The notes beneath the pieces are model-generated. The model did no database searches. It was not told the DNA's origin and saw only the letters and a list, made by a program, of their open reading frames with translations. Positions 58,277 to 64,000 of a DNA stretch of 64,000 bases are shown piece after piece; position 1 is the stretch's first letter; each line of letters begins with the position of its first letter. The translations under genes and the position numbers were made by a program. The stretch is taken from assembly GCF_004365965.1 (NCBI RefSeq), contig NZ_SOEB01000006.1, forward strand, positions 124,001-188,000. The letters are read 5' to 3'. This DNA is from Rhodovulum visakhapatnamense (GTDB taxonomy: Bacteria; Pseudomonadota; Alphaproteobacteria; Rhodobacterales; Rhodobacteraceae).

Positions 58277-59188
58277 ATGACTGCACTCGGTTTACTGGTC
58301 GCCTTCGGGGGCGGCATCTTCGGGGCGGCGATCGGCGCATTGCCGGCCTTCGCCTTCGTGGGCATCCTGACGATCGCGGGCGTCGCGATCCAGCTGGCGG
58401 TCGCACCCGCGGCCACCGACTTCTTCGGGATCCCGTTCGGCGTCTTCGGCCCGCATGTGGGCGGGTTCGCCTCGGGCGTCGCCGCCGCGGCCTATGCGGC
58501 CTCGAAGGGCAAGCTTGACAGCGGCCGCAACATCGTGACGGCGGGCATGGGGCTGAACAGCCCCGATGTGCTGCTGGTCGGCGGCATCTTCGGGATCGTC
58601 GGCTACGTGATCTGCTGGGGCGTCGCGATGGTGCCCGATGTGGGCCCGGGCCTGCCCTGGACCGATTATCCCGGCATGAGCGTCGTGATCTCGGCCTTCA
58701 TCGTGCGCTTTCTCTGGGGCACCTGCGGCCTGTGCGGGAAAACGCCCGAGGGCGAGCGGTTCTTCCACCCGACCGATGCCACCAAATGGCTGGTGTTCCA
58801 GAGCAGCTTCGGCCAGATCGCCGTCATCGGCATCGGCGTCGGACTGCTGGGCGGCTGGCTGGGCGTGACCTACGGCACCGCTGGCGCGCTTCTGGCCTTC
58901 GGCATCGCCGCCGCGAGCCTGCTGTTCCTGACGGTCGGCGTTCTGACCCCGGTGACCCACCACATCGCCCTTCCGGCCGCGATCGTCGGCGTGGCCTCGG
59001 GCAGCATCCTCTGGGCCGCCATTGCCGGGCTGGTCTGCGCCTTCGTGGGCGAGTTCTTCGCCCGGGTCTTCCTTGACCGCGGCGATACCCATATCGACCC
59101 GCCGGCCTGCACCATCGCGGCCATGACGCTGGTCTTCAACGTACTGACTTCCATCGGCTTCTGGGCTCTCCTCCCACTGCCGGTGTGA
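58277..59188 (+). CDS. Polytopic membrane protein of the glycyl-radical microcompartment locus
   Basis: A 303-residue inner-membrane protein with about eight to nine hydrophobic segments, Gly- and Ala-rich. Landmarks: FGGGIFGAAIGALPAFAFVGIL at the start, FGVFGPHVGGFASGVAAAAYA, TAGMGLNSPDVLLVGGIFG, and an inter-helix GTCGLCGKTPEGERFF with two Cys. It is not an aquaglyceroporin (no NPA motifs). A substrate transporter, perhaps for propanediol, is plausible from its position upstream of the acyl kinase gene. The family is unknown to me. An AAGGAGGAATAA site directly precedes the ATG, suggesting strong translation. Confidence 0.75.
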   Translation: MTALGLLVAFGGGIFGAAIGALPAFAFVGILTIAGVAIQLAVAPAATDFFGIPFGVFGPHVGGFASGVAAAAYAASKGKLDSGRNIVTAGMGLNSPDVLLVGGIFGIVGYVICWGVAMVPDVGPGLPWTDYPGMSVVISAFIVRFLWGTCGLCGKTPEGERFFHPTDATKWLVFQSSFGQIAVIGIGVGLLGGWLGVTYGTAGALLAFGIAAASLLFLTVGVLTPVTHHIALPAAIVGVASGSILWAAIAGLVCAFVGEFFARVFLDRGDTHIDPPACTIAAMTLVFNVLTSIGFWALLPLPV

Positions 59189-59300
59189 TCCGGGGGCAGA
59201 CCGACACCCTGCACCCCGAACGGGCGGCGCGACACCCTCCTCCCACCCTCCCCCCCCGTCGCGCCGCCCGTCCTTGCCGTTTCAAAGAAAGGACGACACC

Positions 59301-60554
59301 ATGATCCTCACCATCAACTGCGGCAGTTCCAGCCTGAAGTATCAGCTTTACACGACCGATCTGTCCGAAGTCGTGGCGAAGGGTCTGATCGCCCGGATCG
59401 GCGAGGACGGCTCCTACTCGGATCACAAGGCCGGAGGCCGCGGCGAGAAGGTCGAGCTTCCGGTTCCCGACCACAAGACCGCGCTTGAACTGATGCTGGC
59501 CAGCCTGATGCATGCCGACTACGGCGTGATCGACTGCCCGGCGGCGATCACGGCCATCGGCCATCGCGCGGTTCATGGCGGCGACGTTTTCGTCGACTCG
59601 GTCGTGGTCGATGACGAGGTCATGGCCCAGCTTCGGGCCTGCGTCGGCTTTGCGCCGCTTCACAATCCCTGCAACATCGCCGGTATCGAGGCCGCGATGC
59701 GTCTGTTCCCGGGCGTTCCGAACATCGTGGTGTTCGATACCGCGTTCCATCAGACCGTGCCGCCCGAAGCGCATGTCTATGCGCTGCCCTACGAGCTTTA
59801 TGCCAAGAGCGGCATCCGGAAATACGGCTTTCACGGCACGTCCTGCCGCTATGTCAGCCAGGCCACGGCCGATCTGCTGAACTGGCCCATCGAGGACATG
59901 AAGATGGTGATCTGCCATCTGGGCAACGGCGTGACGCTGACTGCGGTCGATGGCGGCAGGTCGGTCGATACCTCGATCGGGTTCGGCACCTTCGGGGGCG
60001 TTCCCATGGGCACCCGGTCGGGCGATTTCGACCCGTCGATCATCTTCCATCTGGTCAACCAGCTGGGAATGAGCCTGAAGGACGTCGAGACGCTTTGCTA
60101 TCACAAGAGCGGGCTTCTGGGCGTCTCGGGCGTCAGCAACGACATGCGCGAGGTAACGACGCGGGCGGCTGACGGCGACGACCGGTGCAGGCTGGCGGTC
60201 GAGATCTTCGTCTATCAGATCAAGAAGACCATCGGCGCCTATGCGGCCGCGATGAACGGGCTCGACGCGCTGGTCTTCACAGCAGGCATCGGCGAGAACA
60301 GCGCCGAGATCCGGACCCGGATCTGTTCGGGGCTGGGCGTCCTGGGCGTCCGGATCGACGAGGCAACGAACGAGGTGGCGCGCGACGGCTATCCGAACAT
60401 CAGCGCTGCCGATGCGTCGGTCGCGACCCTTGTCGTGCCCACCGACGAAGAGCGGATGATCGCGATGGACACCCTGCGTCTGACCCCCGATCACCTGCTG
60501 ACAACGCCGCGCGGCGTCTCTGCGCGCGGCTACGAACAGGCGCGGCCGCTCTAG
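59301..60554 (+). CDS. Acetate/propionate kinase
   Basis: A 417-residue acetokinase-family enzyme. ILTINCGSSSLKYQLY (phosphate 1), AIGHRAVHGGD, FDTAFHQTVPPEA, GFHGTSCRYVSQ, CHLGNGVTLTAVDGGRSVDTSIGF and FTAGIGENSAEIR are all present. It makes ATP from propionyl-phosphate supplied by PduL, completing energy capture. AAAGGA lies about 8 nt before ATG 59301. It is downstream of the membrane protein gene in the same direction and belongs functionally to the microcompartment (PduW role), although plain acetate kinase activity is likely too. Confidence 0.93.
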   Translation: MILTINCGSSSLKYQLYTTDLSEVVAKGLIARIGEDGSYSDHKAGGRGEKVELPVPDHKTALELMLASLMHADYGVIDCPAAITAIGHRAVHGGDVFVDSVVVDDEVMAQLRACVGFAPLHNPCNIAGIEAAMRLFPGVPNIVVFDTAFHQTVPPEAHVYALPYELYAKSGIRKYGFHGTSCRYVSQATADLLNWPIEDMKMVICHLGNGVTLTAVDGGRSVDTSIGFGTFGGVPMGTRSGDFDPSIIFHLVNQLGMSLKDVETLCYHKSGLLGVSGVSNDMREVTTRAADGDDRCRLAVEIFVYQIKKTIGAYAAAMNGLDALVFTAGIGENSAEIRTRICSGLGVLGVRIDEATNEVARDGYPNISAADASVATLVVPTDEERMIAMDTLRLTPDHLLTTPRGVSARGYEQARPL

Positions 60555-60592
60555 GCCGTCCCTGCCGTCGTCCGGCGGCGTGTCGGGGAGCA

Positions 60593-60612
60593 GCGGAAGC
60601 GTTGTCTTCCGC
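60593..60612 (+). other. Perfect hairpin in the ackA-hisF spacer
   Basis: GCGGAAG (60593-60599), a six-base loop and CTTCCGC (60606-60612) form a perfect 7-bp stem about 40 bp after the kinase stop. No T-run follows, so a Rho-independent terminator is not supported; it may stabilise the 3' end of the transcript. Confidence 0.35.
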
Positions 60613-60759
60613 GGGCCCGGCACGTCGTCGGCGGCTCCAGTCCGAAGGCCCCGGCATCGGTGCCCCTTCGGGGGCGCGGCCCGGGGCCTTCCGCTGGCTG
60701 TTCTCGGGCGTCTTTCCTCGGACGCCCGCCCGCGCTAAGAGGGCGCGAAAGGAGCCGCC

Positions 60760-61521
60760 ATGCTGAAGATCCGTATCATCCCCTGTCTCGACGTGGCCGA
60801 GGGGCGCGTGGTCAAGGGGGTCAATTTCGTCAATCTCGTCGATGCGGGCGATCCGGTCGAGGCCGCAAAGGCCTATGACGCGGCCGGAGCGGACGAGTTG
60901 TGCTTTCTCGACATCCACGCGACTCATGAAAATCGCGGCACCATGTTCGACGTGGTGCGACGCACGGCCGAGCAGTGCTTCATGCCGCTGACCGTGGGTG
61001 GCGGGGTGCGGACCGCCGAGGATGTGCGCGCGCTGCTGCTGGCAGGCGCCGACAAGGTCAGCTTCAACTCGGCGGCGGTCGCCAACCCCGATGTGGTGCA
61101 CGAGGCGGCCGACCAGTTCGGCAGCCAGTGCATCGTGGTCGCCATCGACGCCAAGACGGTCAGTCCCGGCAAGTGGGAGATCTTCACCCATGGCGGGCGC
61201 AAGCCCACCGGCATCGACGCGGTCGAGTTCGCGCGGACGGTGGTCGCCAAGGGCGCGGGCGAGATCCTGTTGACCAGCATGGACCGGGACGGGACGCGGG
61301 CGGGCTTCAACCTGCCGCTGACCCGTGCGATTTCCGATGCGGTCGATGTGCCGGTGATCGCCTCGGGCGGGGTCGGCACGCTCGACCATCTGGTCGAGGG
61401 GGTCACCGAGGGCGGGGCCAGCGCGGTACTGGCCGCCTCGATCTTCCATTTCGGCGAATTCACCATCGGCGAGGCCAAGGCGCATATGGCCGCCGCCGGC
61501 ATCCCCGTGAGGCTGACATGA
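60760..61521 (+). CDS. hisF: Imidazole glycerol phosphate synthase cyclase subunit HisF
   Basis: A 253-residue beta/alpha-barrel cyclase of histidine biosynthesis. [21 protein letters not shown] opens the barrel with the catalytic Asp11-type residue, [31 protein letters not shown] and [15 protein letters not shown] hold the second catalytic Asp (DRDG) and phosphate sites. It makes imidazole glycerol phosphate and AICAR with HisH. The stop overlaps the hisE ATG (ATGA). GGAGCCGCC precedes the ATG. Confidence 0.97.
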   Translation: MLKIRIIPCLDVAEGRVVKGVNFVNLVDAGDPVEAAKAYDAAGADELCFLDIHATHENRGTMFDVVRRTAEQCFMPLTVGGGVRTAEDVRALLLAGADKVSFNSAAVANPDVVHEAADQFGSQCIVVAIDAKTVSPGKWEIFTHGGRKPTGIDAVEFARTVVAKGAGEILLTSMDRDGTRAGFNLPLTRAISDAVDVPVIASGGVGTLDHLVEGVTEGGASAVLAASIFHFGEFTIGEAKAHMAAAGIPVRLT

Positions 61522-61841
61522 CCGCATCCGATCTCGAGGCGCTGGCGCGTCTTGCAGCCACGGTCGAGGCGCGCAAGGGCGCCGATCCGGATACGTCCTG
61601 GACCGCCAAGCTGTTCGCGAAAGGCCCCGAGAAATGCGCCGAGAAATTCGGCGAGGAGGCGGTCGAGGCGATCATCGAGGCGGTCCGGGGCGACCGCGTC
61701 CGGCTGACCTCCGAGGCGGCGGACGTCGTTTATCACCTGCTTGTGATGCTTGCCGCCCGCGACGTGACCCTGGCCGATGTCGCGGCGGAGCTGGCGCGGC
61801 GCGAGGGCGTCAGCGGGATCGCCGAGAAGGCGTCGCGCTGA
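61518..61841 (+). CDS. hisE: Phosphoribosyl-ATP pyrophosphatase HisE
   Basis: A 107-residue all-helical MazG-like pyrophosphatase acting at the second step of histidine synthesis. [33 protein letters not shown] and [30 protein letters not shown] carry the EExxE and D metal-binding residues. Start ATG 61518 overlaps the hisF stop by four bases. Length matches the family. Confidence 0.96.
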   Translation: MTASDLEALARLAATVEARKGADPDTSWTAKLFAKGPEKCAEKFGEEAVEAIIEAVRGDRVRLTSEAADVVYHLLVMLAARDVTLADVAAELARREGVSGIAEKASR

Positions 61842-61912
61842 GGTCGGCCCGGCCCGGCCGCGACCGCAAGCCGCGCTTGCCTGCGGACCGCCGCGGTGCC
61901 ACTTTCCGGCGC

Positions 61913-62137
61913 ATGGAAAACGACAGCAAAAAGCCTCCGACCGGGCGGATCGTCTGGGGCGTGGGCATCGCGGTGACGCTGATCACCGTTCTCATGACCG
62001 ACTGGGGCTATCTTACGGCGGGCCCGGTCCATACCGTGACCTCGATCGCGGCGGCGGTCTTCTTCGGGTTTCTGGCCGCGCAGGCGGCGATCTTCGGGAT
62101 CGAGTACCGCGAGAAGCGGCGCAAGGACAAGGACTGA
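61913..62137 (+). CDS. Small two-helix membrane protein of unknown function
   Basis: A 74-residue protein with two hydrophobic segments ([16 protein letters not shown] and [22 protein letters not shown]), a Lys-rich N-terminus and a highly basic C-terminus ([11 protein letters not shown]). It lies 71 bp downstream of hisE. I do not recognise a family. An upstream GC-rich stretch gives no strong ribosome site, so confidence is limited by that. Confidence 0.55.
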   Translation: MENDSKKPPTGRIVWGVGIAVTLITVLMTDWGYLTAGPVHTVTSIAAAVFFGFLAAQAAIFGIEYREKRRKDKD

Positions 62138-62152
62138 TCCGAAAGCGGGCGG

Positions 62153-62395
62153 TCAGACGCCGCCCTTCTTGCGCTCGCTCTTCGAATAGTTGCTGAAATG
62201 GCCTTCCTTCTTGGCGAGGCTGCGCGCGCCCTTGATAAGTTTCGCGCTGTCGCCCGTGGCGACGACGCGCGACAGCAGGCGCCTGACCTCGGGGCTGCCG
62301 CAGTCGGGGCAGGCGGGGGCGCTGTCATCGCTGAGGCTGCGCAGAAGCTCGAATTCGGCTTCGCAGGCGGTGCAGCAGTAGTTGTACATCGGCAT
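62153..62395 (-). CDS. FmdB-type zinc-ribbon protein
   Basis: An 80-residue protein with the FmdB zinc ribbon at its N-terminus: MPMYNYCCTACEAEFELLRSLSD and PACPDCGSPEVRRLLSR give two CxxC pairs. The rest is short, Lys/Arg-rich and probably disordered. The family is widespread with no assigned reaction, though first named near formamidase genes. No amidase gene is next to it here. ATG 62395 or the one two codons later may be used. Confidence 0.87.
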   Translation of the reverse strand: MPMYNYCCTACEAEFELLRSLSDDSAPACPDCGSPEVRRLLSRVVATGDSAKLIKGARSLAKKEGHFSNYSKSERKKGGV

Positions 62396-62487
62396 CGTCG
62401 GGTCCTCTCGCGCGGGCGTCTGGGCGTCGGGTTCATCTTGGCGGCTTCGCGGCCGGGGTCAATCCGCGCCGGTGCCGCGCCCTTCCC

Positions 62488-62970
62488 TCAGGCGTGCTCG
62501 GCGCAAAGATCGGCCGCCTGTGCTCCGGCGGCGGCCAGCGCATCGTCCGGGGCCAGGGCCACCATCAGCCCGCGGCGGCCGCCGTTCAGAACGATTTCGG
62601 CCCCGCTCAGCGCGCTGGCCTCGAAGGCCACCGGCGCGCGGCGCTTCTGGCCGAAGGGGCTGATGCCGCCGGTATGAAAGCCGGTCAGCCGCTCGGCCTT
62701 GTCGGGCGGCATCATCCGGGCCGATTTGGCACCGAAGGCCACTGCCACCTTCTTCATCGACAGGGTGCGGTCCGAGGGGATCACCGCGCAGGCGGGCTTG
62801 CCGTCGACCTCGACCATCAGGGTCTTCAGCACCCGGCCCGGATCGGCGCCGATGGCCTCGGCCGCATGCAGCCCGATCCGGTCCTGACCGGCCACATAGG
62901 CGTATTCGATCGGCCAAAACGCGACGCCCGCGCGTTGCAGCGCCTGGGTCGCGGGGGTGGCGGTGCTCAC
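62488..62970 (-). CDS. ybaK: YbaK/EbsC-family Cys-tRNA(Pro) deacylase
   Basis: A 160-residue trans-editing deacylase that removes Cys mis-charged on tRNA-Pro. RVLKTLMVEVDGKPACAVIPSDRTLSMKKVA and FHTGGISPFGQKRRAPVAFEASAL are YbaK landmarks, with the catalytic Lys in KTL and the GISPFG loop. The GTG start shares bases with the aminotransferase TGA (GTGA), indicating coupling; the longer ATG reading to 63069 runs through the aminotransferase gene. Confidence 0.92.
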   Translation of the reverse strand: MSTATPATQALQRAGVAFWPIEYAYVAGQDRIGLHAAEAIGADPGRVLKTLMVEVDGKPACAVIPSDRTLSMKKVAVAFGAKSARMMPPDKAERLTGFHTGGISPFGQKRRAPVAFEASALSGAEIVLNGGRRGLMVALAPDDALAAAGAQAADLCAEHA

Positions 62971-64000
62971 GCCCCCGCCTTCAGCCCGGCAAAGACCTCG
63001 GTCAGAGCCGCTTCGAGCTTTTCGAACATCTCGGCCATCTGCGGTTCGGTCAGGATGAAGGGCGGACACAGCACGATGGACTGGCCAAGCGGCCGACAGA
63101 TCAGGCCGTGATCGGTGCAGGTATTGGCGATCCGCTCGCTGACCGAGAGGTTGGAGGGGAAGGGCGTCCTGGTCGGCTTGTCGGCGACGGCTTCCAGCGC
63201 GCCCATCAGCCCCTTGCCGCGGAACTCGCCGATATTGGGGTTTTCGGCCAGCCGCTTCATGCCCTCTTCGAAAAGCGGGGTCAGGCGGCGGACGTTTTCC
63301 AGAAGCCCCTCATTCAGGATCACGTCGATGGCCTTCAGCGCGATGGCGCAGCCGACCGGGTGGCCCGAGGCGGTAAAGCCGTGCGGAAATTCCTCGACCG
63401 CCTCGGAGGCCCTGTGCAGCCGGTCGGCCAGCCCGGGGCCGAGGATCACCGCGCCCATCGGGAAGTAGCCCGCCGTCAGCGCCTTGGACGAGATGATGGC
63501 ATCGGGCACGAAATCATAGGTCTCGCAGCCCCAGACGGCGCCGGTGCGCCCGAAGCCGCAGATCACCTCGTCCGAGATCAGCGGGATGCCATGCTTCTTG
63601 AGGATCGGCTGGATCGCCTCGAAATAGCCCGCCGAGGGCGGGATCACGCCGCCCGCGCCCATCACGGGTTCGGCGAAGAAACCCGCGATGGTCTCGGCGC
63701 CCTCGCGCGCGATCACTTCTTCCAGCTCGGCCGCCATGCGGGCGGTGAACTGGGCCTCGGTCTCGCCGGGCTGGCCCTCGCGCCAGTAATGCGGGCAGGT
63801 CAGGTGGATGAAATCGGGCAGCGGCAGGCCGAACAGCGCGTTATAGGGCTTGCCGGTCATCGAGGCCGAGACCGCGGTGACGCCGTGATAGGCGTTCTTC
63901 CGGGTCAGGATCTTGCGGCGCTGGGGCTGGTCCTCGGCGCGGGCGAGGAACCACAGCATCTTGACCAGCGTGTCATTCGCCTCGGAGCCCGAATTGGTGT
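62967..64000 (-). CDS. Class III (omega) aminotransferase, 5' partial
   Basis: The frame is open to the window end and begins with SGSEANDTLVKMLWF, which lies upstream of the first visible ATG at 63959, so the N-terminus is outside. PLP-type features: GAGGVIPPSAGYFEAI, ISDEVICGFGRTGAVWG and the PLP Lys in IISSKALTAGYFPMGAV. It ends with CPPFILTEPQMAEMFEKLEAAL. Probable reactions are pyruvate- or oxoglutarate-dependent transamination of an amine or beta-amino acid; specificity is open. The stop overlaps the ybaK start. Confidence 0.9.
   Translation of the reverse strand, partial: TNSGSEANDTLVKMLWFLARAEDQPQRRKILTRKNAYHGVTAVSASMTGKPYNALFGLPLPDFIHLTCPHYWREGQPGETEAQFTARMAAELEEVIAREGAETIAGFFAEPVMGAGGVIPPSAGYFEAIQPILKKHGIPLISDEVICGFGRTGAVWGCETYDFVPDAIISSKALTAGYFPMGAVILGPGLADRLHRASEAVEEFPHGFTASGHPVGCAIALKAIDVILNEGLLENVRRLTPLFEEGMKRLAENPNIGEFRGKGLMGALEAVADKPTRTPFPSNLSVSERIANTCTDHGLICRPLGQSIVLCPPFILTEPQMAEMFEKLEAALTEVFAGLKAGA

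Overview
The window is about 64 kb of GC-rich DNA (clearly above 60% GC by eye). Gene content and codon use point to an alphaproteobacterium of the Rhodobacteraceae, close to the Rhodobacter/Rhodovulum group. Supporting signs are VPLPA-type C-terminal sorting signals, TRAP and Liv-type ABC transporters, a cobalamin riboswitch before btuB, and a glycyl-radical propanediol microcompartment locus of a type I recall from Rhodobacter. No tRNA, rRNA, CRISPR array, insertion sequence or integrase was found.

Layout. (1) 1-3.6 kb: a glucosylglycerate-type compatible-solute locus, with a GH13 phosphorylase (cut by the window start), a Nudix hydrolase, a glucosyl-3-phosphoglycerate synthase-like GT and its HAD phosphatase. 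(2) 3.9-4.7 kb: cysH. (3) 4.7-9.2 kb: a livKHMGF-type ABC importer. (4) 9.3-14.8 kb: a graveyard of surface-glycan genes (two GT2-type genes, a DXD glycosyltransferase, a methyltransferase, a hydrolase-like gene), all on the minus strand and broken by nonsense codons, small tandem duplications and frameshifts. (5) 14.8-19.4 kb: a B12 uptake and salvage operon (cobalamin riboswitch, btuB, btuF-like, cobQ). (6) 19.4-28.8 kb: an eight-gene minus-strand operon of a Ser/Thr kinase, FHA protein, PP2C phosphatase, three P-loop GTPases (two dynamin-like), a roadblock/LC7-like protein and an unknown protein. I do not recognise it as a described system, and it is my best candidate for something new. (7) 29.2-33.7 kb: a PfkB-type kinase beside a TIM-barrel/methylglyoxal-synthase fusion, an APH/P-loop kinase fusion and a formate/nitrite-type channel. 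(8) 33.8-39.1 kb: a TRAP transporter, a BASS-like permease and an acetamidase/formamidase, ending at a good intrinsic terminator. (9) 39.1-41.1 kb: two VPLPA-CTERM proteins, one a glycerophosphodiesterase with a candidate Pho box. (10) 41.2-60.6 kb: a complete glycyl-radical microcompartment locus. (11) 60.7-64 kb: hisF-hisE, small genes, a YbaK-type deacylase and a class III aminotransferase cut by the window end.

The microcompartment locus reads as a B12-independent 1,2-propanediol (GRM3-type) organelle. The glycyl radical dehydratase and its activase make propionaldehyde. PduP-like aldehyde dehydrogenase, PduL and a divergently transcribed acetate/propionate kinase give propionyl-CoA, propionyl-phosphate and ATP. 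A PduQ-like alcohol dehydrogenase recycles NADH. Shell proteins are PduA/J-like, PduB-like, BMC-P, a GrpU-like GSCP protein and a BMC-H protein with a long disordered tail. A dedicated SAM synthetase can feed the activase, and a PocR-domain LytS-type kinase plus AraC-type response regulator probably controls the locus. Several enzymes carry encapsulation-peptide-like helices in unusual positions.
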